Source of the DNA: Methylibium sp. Root1272
GTDB lineage: Bacteria; Pseudomonadota; Gammaproteobacteria; Burkholderiales; Burkholderiaceae_C
NCBI RefSeq assembly: GCF_001425905.1
Contig: NZ_LMDY01000001.1
Location: forward strand, 626,890-690,889
Direction: 5' to 3'
Length of the DNA stretch: 64,000 nt
Shown here: positions 17,894 to 29,214 of the stretch, in pieces
Position numbering within the stretch: the stretch's first letter is position 1
Layout: each line of letters begins with the position of its first letter
Notes under the pieces: generated by a model
Databases searched by the model: none
What the model was told of the DNA's origin: nothing
What the model saw: only the letters and a program-made list of their open reading frames with translations
Translations under genes and position numbers: made by a program

Positions 17894-18069
17894 AGGGTCT
17901 GTTGACGCTCCCGGAGGGCTCGCGTGACCCAGGAAACGGACGCCCTCAAGGCGCCCAGCGCAGCCGGGGTCGCTCCCCGGCGAGCATGGGCAACGCCGAG
18001 GGCGCCCGTTTCCTGGGATCACCCTTCGGGCCCGTGCTGCGCAGGCCTCCGGGAGCGTCAACAGACCCT
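17894..18069. repeat. 176-bp nested imperfect palindrome between livF and the FadB-like gene
   Basis: The outer arms 17894-17917 and 18046-18069 are exact reverse complements over 24 bp (starting AGGGTCTGTTGACGCTCCCG). A second pair, 17925-17946 with 17999-18021, matches over 21 of 23 positions (core CCCAGGAAACGG). A third inner hairpin is CCGGGG-TCGCT-CCCCGG near 17965-17981. The whole can fold into one long hairpin. The right arm runs into the livF stop codon (TAG at 18070-18068). It could be a MITE-like or REP-like repeat, or a strong terminator or processing signal separating importer and enzyme genes. No clear target duplication is seen. Confidence 0.7.
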
Positions 18070-18774
18070 AGACCTCCAGCCACTCCCGGCGGACCTCGGC
18101 ATCGGCGCGCAGGACCGCCGGGGTCCCTTCGAAGACGATGCGCCCGTGGCCCATCACGTAGCAGCGCTGGGCCACGTCGAGCGCGATGGTGAGCTTCTGC
18201 TCGATCAGCAGCACCGCGACGCCGCGCTGCTGCAGTTCGCGCAGGAAGCCGGCCACCTGCTCCACCAGCCTGGGCGCGAGGCCTTCCGTCGGTTCGTCGA
18301 TCAGCACCAGGTCGGGGTCGCCCATCAGCGTGCGACACAGCGTCAGCATCTGCTGCTCGCCGCCCGACAGCAGGCCGGCTTCGGTGTGCTCGCGCTCCTT
18401 CAGACGCGGGAACAGGCGGTAGGTATCGTCGAGGCGCCAGCGCGGCGGCCGCGCGGTCCGCCCTGCCCCGCCCTTCTGCCCGAGCCTCAGGTTCTGTTGC
18501 ACCGTCAAGGTCGGGAACACGTCGCGGCTCTCGGGCACGTAGCCGACGCCGCGGCGGGCGATGTCGAACGGGGCTCGCCCCAGCAGTTCCTCGCCCTGCC
18601 ACTTGACGCTGCCGCGACCGTCGACCAGGCCCATCACCGCCTTCGCCGTGGTCGAGCGGCCCGAACCGTTGCGGCCGAGCAGGCTGACGATCTCGCCCGG
18701 CCGCACCTGCAGCGACACGCCGTGCAGCACGTGGCTCTTGCCGTAGTAGGCGTGGAGTTCGTCGAGGCGCAGCA

Positions 18775-18775
<1 letters not shown>
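18068..18775 (-). CDS. livF: LivF-type branched-chain ABC transporter ATPase
   Basis: A 235-residue ATPase, one of the pair energising the LivH/LivM importer. Walker B is DLVLIDEPTEGLAP, the signature is LSGGEQQM, and the early AYYGKSHVLHGVSL segment is LivF-type. Walker A reads GRNGSGRST: the invariant lysine is Arg40. The codon is CGC and the rest of the motif is intact, so this is not a frameshift. Arg here usually weakens nucleotide binding, though lineage-specific LivF proteins may tolerate it. The ATG at 18775 overlaps the livG stop (TGATG). Its stop codon lies in the arm of a large palindrome, and the next gene downstream is 267 bp away. Confidence 0.9.
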
Positions 18776-19544
<769 letters not shown>

Positions 19545-19548
<4 letters not shown>

Positions 19549-20837
19549 GAAGCCTCCTTCTGCCGGATCTCGTGCGCGATCTGCTGCTGCACGGCTCCCC
19601 ATCGACGGGCGAACTCGCGGCGCGTGAGCTCGAACAGGCCCAGCCCGGCAAGCGCCACCAGGGTCGCGCCCCCCCAACTATCGATGCCATGCGGGTCCAG
19701 CGGCGCACCCAGGAATCGCAGCGGGCCACCACCCAGCGCGGCATCGAGCCGCAGGTGGTAGACCATCTCGATCATCGCGCCGACGCCGGCCAGCACCGTG
19801 AGCGCCGTGCCGGCCAGCGCGAGGTAGGCCGGCCACAGCGGGCGCAGCCGGCCGTAGGCCGCGACGCGCAGGTTCATCATCACGAGCCCGGCCAGGCCGC
19901 CCGGCGCGTACATCACCATGAACAGGAAGACGAGGCCGAGGTAGAGCAGCCAGGCCTTGGTGAATTCGCTGAACAGCACGAAGGCCAGCACCATCAGCAC
20001 CGCGCCGAGGATGGGGCCGAAGAAGAAGCCCGCCCCACCGAGGAAGGTGAACAGCAGGTAGGCCCCCGAGCGCTGCAGGCCCACGACCTCGGCGGTGACG
20101 ATCTCGAAGTTCAGCGCGTACAGGCCGCCCGACAGCCCGGCAAAGCCGCCCGCGATGATGAAGGCGAGGTAGCGCACCCGCTGGGCGTCGTAGCCGATGA
20201 AGCCGACCCGCTCGGGGTTGTCGCGCACCGCGTTGAGCATGCGGCCCAGCGGCGTTCGGGTGAAGGCGAACATCGCCGCGGTGGCGAAGAAGGTGTAGAG
20301 CGCGATCAGGTAGTAGACCTGGATCTGCGGGCCGAAGCTGATGCCCGCCACCGGCCGGCCGATCACGCGGTCGGCGGCGACGCCGGCCTCGCCGCCGAAG
20401 AACTCGGGCACCATCAGCGACATCGCGAACACCAGCTCGGCCAGGCCCAGCGTGATCATCGCGAACGGCGTGCCCGACTTGCGGGTGGTGACGAAGCCCA
20501 GCAGCACCGCCACGCCGATCCCGGCGAGCGCACCGACCAGCGGCACCAGGCTCACCGGCAGCGGCAACTGGCCGCCGGCCACGCGGTTGAGCGCATGGAT
20601 GGTCAGGTAGGCGCCGAGGCCGCTGTAGACCGCATGGCCGAAGCTGAGCATGCCGCCCTGTCCCAACAGCATGTTGTAGGACAGGCAGGCGACGATCGCG
20701 ATGCCCATCTGGGACAGCAGCGTGAGCGACAGGCCGCTGCCGAACAGCAACGGCGCCCCGGCCATCAGCAGCGCGAACAGCGCCCAGACGAGCGCCCGCG
20801 CGACGTTGCGCGGGCGGTAGCGGAAGGCCGGCGTCAT
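19545..20837 (-). CDS. livM: LivM-type ABC permease with C-terminal extension
   Basis: A 430-residue membrane permease. The family core (about 20-340) carries LSYNMLLGQGGMLSFGHAVY near the N-terminus and the EAA-like FIAGGFAGLSGGLYAL loop, with about eight to nine membrane helices. Some 90 residues then follow with two further hydrophobic stretches (ALAGTALTVLAGVGAMIEM and ATLVALAGLGLFELT) and a basic tail. Typical LivM is 320-360 residues. It is coupled by overlap to livG and lies 7 bp after livH. It forms the channel with LivH. Confidence 0.92.
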
Positions 20838-20844
20838 CGCGGCT

Positions 20845-21867
20845 TCAGCCCTCGCGCGTGCCGAGCAGGCCGCGGGGACGGAAGATCAGCACCAGCACCA
20901 GCAGCAGATACGGCAGGATCGGCGCGACCTGCGACACCGTGAGCCGCAGCAATGAATTGCCCGCCGCGGCGGGCCCGAACTCCAGGCCCAGCGAGCGCAG
21001 CAGCGCGCCGAGCGAGTAGTCCACCGCGACCGCGAAGGTCTGCAGCACGCCGATCAGCAGCGAGGCGACGAAGGCGCCCGGCAACGAGCCCATGCCGCCG
21101 ACCACCACCACGACGAAGATCACCGAGCCCACGGTGGCGGCCATCGCCGGTTCGGTGACGAAGGTGCTGCCGCCGATCACGCCGGCCAGCCCCGCCAGTG
21201 CCGCGCCGGCCCCGAACACCCCCATGAACACGCGCGGCACGTTGTGCCCCAGCGCCTCGGCCATCTCGGGATGGGTCAGTGCCGCCTGGATCACCAGGCC
21301 GACGCGGGTGCGGGTGATCAGCAGCCACAGCGCCAGCAGCATCAGCAGCGCCACCAGCATCATGAAGCCGCGCGTGGCGGGGAATGGCGAGCACGCGGCC
21401 CCGGCGGCGCTGCACAGGGCGGCCGGCGCCGCGCCCCACAACACCTGCAGGCCATCGCCGGCCGTCGCGACCAAGGTGAAGGCCGGTCCGCGCAGCGCGG
21501 CGGGGGGCTGGAAATCGAGCGCGACTCGCCCCCACAGCAGCTGCACCACCTCCAGGATGACGTAGGACAGGCCGAAGGTCACCAGCAACTCGGGCACGTG
21601 GCCGTGGCGGTGCAGCCGGCGCAGGCAGGCGCGCTCGAACAGCGCGCCGAGCACCCCGACCGCCAGCGGCGCCAGCAGCAGCGCCGGCCAGAAGCCGACC
21701 CACTTCGCGATCGTGTACCCGAGGTAGGCGCCCAGCATGTAGAAGCTGGCGTGCGCGAAGTTCAGCACGCCCATCATGCTGAAGATCAGCGTCAGGCCCG
21801 AACTGAGCATGAACAGCAGCAGCCCGTAGCTCAGGCCGTTGAGCATCGAGAGGGTGAAGAACTCCAT
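20845..21867 (-). CDS. livH: LivH-type ABC permease
   Basis: A 340-residue membrane permease of the branched-chain amino acid family. The N-terminal LNGLSYGLLLFMLSSGLTLIFSMMGVLNFAHASFYMLGAY is the LivH hallmark (split here: GLTLIFSMMGVLNFAHASF). VVVVGGMGSLPGAFVASLLIG is the conserved coupling loop. Eight or so membrane helices are evident. It pairs with LivM. The insert near 130-160, holding Cys residues and Pro, is longer than in the E. coli protein. It lies 40 bp after the binding protein gene. Confidence 0.93.
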   Translation of the reverse strand: MEFFTLSMLNGLSYGLLLFMLSSGLTLIFSMMGVLNFAHASFYMLGAYLGYTIAKWVGFWPALLLAPLAVGVLGALFERACLRRLHRHGHVPELLVTFGLSYVILEVVQLLWGRVALDFQPPAALRGPAFTLVATAGDGLQVLWGAAPAALCSAAGAACSPFPATRGFMMLVALLMLLALWLLITRTRVGLVIQAALTHPEMAEALGHNVPRVFMGVFGAGAALAGLAGVIGGSTFVTEPAMAATVGSVIFVVVVVGGMGSLPGAFVASLLIGVLQTFAVAVDYSLGALLRSLGLEFGPAAAGNSLLRLTVSQVAPILPYLLLVLVLIFRPRGLLGTREG

Positions 21868-21907
21868 CGGGCGCCCGTGCTCGCGTCCGCGCAGCAGAGA
21901 AGAAGGC

Positions 21908-23155
21908 CTAGGGCCGCTTCATCTGGCAACTGGTGGGCGTGCTCGACACGAAGGCCGGCAGTTCCTTCACCATCGCCAGCGTCATGCCGGTGTTCTCGGG
22001 GCTGTAGGGGGATTTCGCATCGGCCTGCTGCCACACGGTGATGAAGAGCGGCTGCTGCAACTGGTGGTCGGACTTGCGCATCTCGACCTCGCCGCTGAAG
22101 CTGTTGAACTTCAACCCCTCCATCGCTGGGGCCACCTTCAGTGGGTCGGTCGATTTCGCGCGCGCCATCGCCTGCGAGAGGATGTTGTAGATGTGGATCA
22201 CCGAGCCGGTGTAGAAATCATCGTTGAGCTTCTGCCTGAACTCGTTCTGCCACTGGCCCATCTGACCAGCCATGTTGTAGTGGTGGTAGGCGACCTGGTA
22301 GATCCGGCCCTCGAAGTTGCGGCCGAGCGCGGTGGGCGCGCCGCTGACGCCGGTGTAGTAGGTGAAGAAGCGCCCGGCGTAGCCGCTCTCGTTGGCCGCT
22401 TTCATCAGCAGCGACAGGTCGGAGCCCCAGTTGCCGGTGATCACGCTGTCGGCGCCGCTCGCCTTGATCTTGGCGATGTAGGGCGCGAAGTCGCGCACCT
22501 GGGCGAGCGGGTGGAAGTCCTCGCCGACCACCTGCACGTCGGGCCGCTTCTTCGCGAGGTTCTCCTTCGCGTAGCGCGCCACCTGCTGGCCGTGCGAGTA
22601 GTTCTGGTTGAGCAGGTAGACCTTCTTCACGTCGGGCAGGTCCTTGATGAAGGTGGTCAGCGCCTCCATCTTCATCGAGGTGTCGGCATCGAAGCGGAAG
22701 TGCCAGTAGCTGCAGCGGCTGTTGGTGAAGTCGGGGTCGACCGCGGAGTGATTGAGGTAGATCACCTCCTTGCCCGGGTTGCGCTCGTTGTGCTTGGCCA
22801 CCGCGTCGATCAGCGCGCCGGCGACCGACGAGCCGTTGCCCTGCGTCACGTAGCGCACGCCCTGGTCCACCGCGGTCTTCAGCGCGTTGAGGGTCTCGCT
22901 GGGGCTGAGCTTGTTGTCGAACGGAACGATCTCGAAGCGCACGCCCGCCGGGTTGAGCCTGGCGTCCTTGTTGAACTTCTCGGCGAAGAACTGGAAGCTC
23001 TTGACCTGGTTCTGGCCCACCGGTGCCATCAGGCCCGACAGCGGATCGATCCAGGCGATCTTGACCGTTTCGCCCTTCTGCGCGGCCGCCGTCCCGACGG
23101 CCAGCAGCATCAGCGAACCGACCGCCGTTCGGTGCACCCAGGTCGCGATCCGCAT
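21908..23155 (-). CDS. livK: periplasmic binding protein of the Liv-type importer
   Basis: A 415-residue periplasmic ligand-binding protein (Peripla_BP_6, type I fold). Residues 1-25 are a signal peptide ending AAAQ. VKIAWIDPLSGLMAPVGQNQ opens the mature part. [13 protein letters not shown] and LNHSAVDPDFTN hold the ligand-pocket Ser positions. It carries the paired Cys near SRCSYWHF and at SCQMKRP. Because the set is embedded among acyl-CoA genes and starts after an acyl-CoA ligase, the ligand is probably an organic or aryl-alkyl acid rather than leucine, but this is inference. It starts 30 bp after the ligase stop. Confidence 0.9.
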   Translation of the reverse strand: MRIATWVHRTAVGSLMLLAVGTAAAQKGETVKIAWIDPLSGLMAPVGQNQVKSFQFFAEKFNKDARLNPAGVRFEIVPFDNKLSPSETLNALKTAVDQGVRYVTQGNGSSVAGALIDAVAKHNERNPGKEVIYLNHSAVDPDFTNSRCSYWHFRFDADTSMKMEALTTFIKDLPDVKKVYLLNQNYSHGQQVARYAKENLAKKRPDVQVVGEDFHPLAQVRDFAPYIAKIKASGADSVITGNWGSDLSLLMKAANESGYAGRFFTYYTGVSGAPTALGRNFEGRIYQVAYHHYNMAGQMGQWQNEFRQKLNDDFYTGSVIHIYNILSQAMARAKSTDPLKVAPAMEGLKFNSFSGEVEMRKSDHQLQQPLFITVWQQADAKSPYSPENTGMTLAMVKELPAFVSSTPTSCQMKRP

Positions 23156-23185
23156 CGTCGTCTCCGCTCGTGGTGGGCTGTTCGG

Positions 23186-24820
<1,635 letters not shown>

Positions 24821-24940
24821 CTTGGTTCCTTCGAAACGCTGCGATTGAATTCAAGGATCATAGAAAGCGTCCTGCAAGGCTTCGGATGGGGTAAGCCCTA
24901 GACGGCAGCAGGTGCGGAGCGCGTCGCTAGACTGCCGGGC

Positions 24941-26460
<1,520 letters not shown>

Positions 26461-26464
<4 letters not shown>

Positions 26465-26877
26465 GTTCCACCGACAACAAGCCCCGCAAGGTGCAGAAGA
26501 CCGACGCCGAATGGCGTGCCCAGCTCGACCCGATGCAGTTCGAGGTGACGCGCCACGGTGCCACCGAACGTGCCTTCACCGGCCAATATGCCGATCACTG
26601 GCAGGCAGGCGTGTACCACTGCGTCGGCTGCAACGCGCCGCTGTTCGACTCCGGCACGAAGTTCGATGCCGGTTGCGGCTGGCCCAGCTACTTCCAGCCC
26701 TTGCGCGGCGAGATCATCGACCGCGTGGTCGACCGCAGCCACGGCATGGTGCGGGTCGAGGTGCGCTGCCAGGACTGCGGCGCGCACCTGGGGCACGTGT
26801 TCCCCGACGGCCCCGAGCCGACCGGCGAACGCTTCTGCATCAACTCGGCCTCGCTGGGCTTCGAGCCCCGGAAATGA
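26461..26877 (+). CDS. msrB: peptide-methionine (R)-S-oxide reductase MsrB
   Basis: A 138-residue repair enzyme for methionine-R-sulfoxide. The structural zinc pairs are C54/C57 and C103/C106. The catalytic Cys126 is in RFCINS, and Cys72 in GCGWPSYF is the likely resolving residue. FDAGCGWPS and [10 protein letters not shown] are family signatures. Length is normal for a stand-alone cytosolic MsrB. It starts by overlap with selO and lies 66 bp before yciB. Confidence 0.97.
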
Positions 26878-26943
26878 CGCGATGCCGGCGCCCCGGCGCC
26901 GGCATCGCACAATCGGGGCCCTGGGCAACGATCGACCCTCGCG

Positions 26944-27567
26944 ATGAAGTTCCTGTTCGACCTGCTTCCCATCGTCCTGTTCTTCGTCGCCTTCAAGGTG
27001 GCCGAAGGCCAACCCGACACGGCGGCCGCGTTTGCCAGCCAGCATCTCGGCTTCCTGGTGTCCGGCGGCGTCGTCGGCCCGAAGGAGGCCCCGGTGCTGC
27101 TGGCCACGCTGGTGGTCATCGTCGCCACCTTTGCCCAGATCGGCTGGCTGCTGCTGCGCGGCCGCAAGGTCGACACGATGCTGTGGGTCAGCCTCGGGCT
27201 GGTCACGGTGCTCGGTGGCGCGACCGTCTGGTTCCACAACGAGACTTTCATCAAGTGGAAACCCAGCGTGCTGTACTGGGTCATGGGGACGGCGTTCTGG
27301 CTCAGTCACGCCGTGTTTCGAAAGAACCTGTTGCAGACGCTGATGGGCGGCCAGCTGCAGCTGCCGCCGGCGGTGTGGCGCAACCTCAACTTCATGTGGA
27401 TCGCGTTCTTCGCGTTCATGGGTCTGGCGAACCTCTACGTCGCCTACAGCTTCCCGACCGACGTGTGGGTCAACTTCAAGCTGTTCGGTGGCGTCGGCCT
27501 GATGCTGCTGTTCACGCTGGCGCAGGGGCTGTACCTGAGCCGCCACGTGAAGACCGAAGATGAGTGA
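26944..27567 (+). CDS. yciB: inner membrane septation protein YciB (IspZ)
   Basis: A 207-residue integral membrane protein with about five or six helices. MKFLFDLLPIVLFFVAFK is the conserved YciB N-terminus, and GGATVWFHNETFIKWKPSVL is the family signature loop. YciB supports cell envelope synthesis and septation and affects membrane potential in E. coli. Length is slightly above the usual 180. Its last 8 bases overlap bolA. The order msrB-yciB-bolA-ppiC is a recurrent betaproteobacterial arrangement. Confidence 0.95.
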   Translation: MKFLFDLLPIVLFFVAFKVAEGQPDTAAAFASQHLGFLVSGGVVGPKEAPVLLATLVVIVATFAQIGWLLLRGRKVDTMLWVSLGLVTVLGGATVWFHNETFIKWKPSVLYWVMGTAFWLSHAVFRKNLLQTLMGGQLQLPPAVWRNLNFMWIAFFAFMGLANLYVAYSFPTDVWVNFKLFGGVGLMLLFTLAQGLYLSRHVKTEDE

Positions 27568-27874
27568 AACCCGGGCGAGCAGCGCCCCGGCCTTCGCCCC
27601 GACCGCAGCCGAACTCGAGGCCGCATTGCGGACCGCGCTGGCGCCGCAGTCGCTGCGTGTCTCCGATGACAGCCACCAGCACGCCGGCCACGCCGGCGCC
27701 CGCGAAGGCGGGCATTACAGCGTCCATCTGGTCAGTGAGCGCTTTGACGGTTTGTCACGTCTGGCGCGGCACCGCCTTGTGTATGATGCCGTCGCCTCGT
27801 GGATGCCCCGCGGCATCCATGCCCTGGCACTGACCACGCTCACTCCCACCGAAGCGGCCCGCAGCACCCCTTGA
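27560..27874 (+). CDS. bolA: BolA family protein
   Basis: A 104-residue BolA protein. The conserved C-terminal helix-turn segment is SRLARHRLVYDAVASWMPRG with HALALTTLTP. DDSHQHAGHAGAREGGHYSVH holds the His and the loop that contacts a monothiol glutaredoxin and its 2Fe-2S cluster. It acts in iron-sulfur and redox regulation in the cytosol. The start overlaps the yciB stop region by 8 bases. The N-terminal 12 residues are an Ala/Ser-rich extension. Confidence 0.94.
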   Translation: MSETRASSAPAFAPTAAELEAALRTALAPQSLRVSDDSHQHAGHAGAREGGHYSVHLVSERFDGLSRLARHRLVYDAVASWMPRGIHALALTTLTPTEAARSTP

Positions 27875-27929
27875 AGCCGTCGCTCCGCGACGCCGCCCGC
27901 CGCCCTTTCCCTACCGAGGTCTTGACCGC

Positions 27930-28748
27930 ATGAAGCCGTACTCCCTTGCCGTTCGCGCGTCGTCCATCGCGCTGGCCGCCGCCCTGCTCGCTCCGGCGCT
28001 GGCCGCGGCGCAGAACATCGCCATCGTCAACGGCAAGCCGGTCCCGAAGGCACGTGCCGAAGCCTTGCTGCAGCAGGTGACGAAGCAGGCGCAGAGCCAG
28101 GGCCAGCAACTGCCGCCCGAAACCGAGCGCCAGGTCAAGGACGAGGTGGTGCTGCGCGAGATCTTCACGCAGGCCGCCGAGAAGCGCGGCGTGACCGCCA
28201 CCCCCGAGTACAAGACGCAGATGGAGCTGGCGCGCCAGAGCATCCTGATCCGCGAGCTGTTCGCCGACTACCAGAAGAAGAACCCCGTCACCGACGCGGA
28301 AATCCAGGCCGAGTACGACAAGTTCAAGGCCCAGGCCGGCGACAAGGAGTACCGCGTGCGCCACATCCTGGTCGAGACCGAAGACGAGGCCAAGGCCCTG
28401 ATCGTGCAGATCAAGGGCGGCGCGAGCTTCGAGGAAACGGCCAAGAAGGCCAGCAAGGACCCGGGCTCGGCGCCCAACGGCGGCGACCTCGACTGGGCCG
28501 CGCCGGGCAGCTTCGTGCCCGAGTTCTCCAATGCGATGGTCAAGCTCGAGAAGGGCAAGATGACCGAGGAGCCGATCAAGAGCCAGTACGGCTTCCACAT
28601 CCTGAAGCTCGAGGACGTGCGCGACGCGCAGTTCCCGCCGCTGGCCGAAGTGAAGCCGCAGATCGAGCAGCGCCTGAGCCAGCAGAAGGTCGCCGCCTTC
28701 CGCGACGAACTCAAGAGCAAGGCCAAGACCGACTACAAGTTCGAGTGA
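27930..28748 (+). CDS. periplasmic parvulin-type peptidyl-prolyl isomerase
   Basis: A 272-residue periplasmic foldase. Residues 1-27 form a signal peptide (LAAALLAPALAAAQ). A SurA-like N-terminal helical part follows to about 140. The parvulin domain (about 145-235) starts at YRVRHILVETEDEAKALI and includes FEETAKKASKDPGSAPNGGDLDW and IKSQYGFHILKLED, the PpiC core. A helical C-terminal tail closes the chain. It assists outer membrane or periplasmic protein folding. GAGG lies ahead of the ATG. It ends the selO-msrB-yciB-bolA run and is followed by an intrinsic terminator. Confidence 0.93.
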   Translation: MKPYSLAVRASSIALAAALLAPALAAAQNIAIVNGKPVPKARAEALLQQVTKQAQSQGQQLPPETERQVKDEVVLREIFTQAAEKRGVTATPEYKTQMELARQSILIRELFADYQKKNPVTDAEIQAEYDKFKAQAGDKEYRVRHILVETEDEAKALIVQIKGGASFEETAKKASKDPGSAPNGGDLDWAAPGSFVPEFSNAMVKLEKGKMTEEPIKSQYGFHILKLEDVRDAQFPPLAEVKPQIEQRLSQQKVAAFRDELKSKAKTDYKFE

Positions 28749-28774
28749 CCCGACCCCGGGCCCTCGACGACACC

Positions 28775-28798
28775 AGGCGCCCTGCGGGGCGCCTTTTT
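28775..28798 (+). terminator. intrinsic terminator after the peptidyl-prolyl isomerase gene
   Basis: AGGCGCC (28775-28781) pairs with GGCGCCT (28788-28794) around a six-base loop, and the stem runs straight into five T residues (28794-28798). The stop codon is 27 bases upstream. This is a classic Rho-independent terminator. Confidence 0.88.
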
Positions 28799-28913
28799 CA
28801 TGCTTGGCGGGCACGGGCCCGTGCCTTGTACGGATTTGGGTTTGATGGAATCGGAATGAGTGACGGCTCGACAAGGTGCTGTGAAAACCATTCCGCGTTC
28901 GTATGCGCGGCAG

Positions 28914-29011
28914 CCAAGGCCATCGGGTGGCCGACTGCGCTCATGTCCCCCGGCCAGGCTGCGCCTGGCCTCCGCCTCTACTTCGCTCCGTCGGCCACCC
29001 GATAGCCTTGG
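28914..29011 (-). repeat. structured element A (minus-strand orientation), possible RNA or dispersed repeat
   Basis: Read on the minus strand: arm CCAAGGCTATCGGGTGGCCG (22 nt in all), core GGAGCGAAGTAGAGGCGGA, apical hairpin GGCCAGGC-GCA-GCCTGGCC, core GGGGGACATGAGCGCA, then the matching 3' arm. Arms 28914-28935 and 28990-29011 pair over 22 positions with a single G-T wobble on this strand. Both cores recur in element B (29061-29165) in the opposite direction, while the arms are quite different. It lies in the 466-bp gene-free stretch 28749-29214 between convergent genes. No family is recognised. Confidence 0.65.
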
Positions 29012-29060
29012 CAGGCACAAAGGCGAGTTGCGACGGTCGAACACCAATGACGGTGGTCGA

Positions 29061-29165
29061 TCAGGCCGGTGGGGCGCTTTGCGGAGCGAAGTAAGAGGAG
29101 GAGCGGTCGGCCCGTAGGGCTGGCCGCGGGGGACATGAGCGCAGCAGAGCGCCCCGCCGGCCTGA
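29061..29165 (+). repeat. structured element B (plus-strand orientation), partner of element A
   Basis: Read on the plus strand: arm TCAGGCCGGTGGGGCGC (29061-29077), core GGAGCGAAGTAAGAGGAGG (from 29083), apical hairpin GGTCGGCCC-GTA-GGGCTGGCC (29105-29125), core GGGGGACATGAGCGCAG (29128-29144), and arm GCGCCCCGCCGGCCTGA (29149-29165). The arm mismatch is a T-G wobble and both apical mismatches are T-G wobbles in this direction. The cores match element A, the stems do not, and yet all stems pair. This is the pattern of conserved structure. Confidence 0.65.
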
Positions 29166-29214
29166 GCTCGCGCCCGACGGCCGGTCTTGTCCGTTTGAAA
29201 AACGCATTCGCGTA

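Noticed and set aside
17894-18069. An insertion sequence
   Set aside because: No transposase frame lies between the inverted repeats (only 128 bp inside) and no target duplication is visible.
28914-29165. Integron attC sites
   Set aside because: The stems lack the R-box pair (GTTRRRY / RYYYAAC), there is no cassette between them and no integrase.
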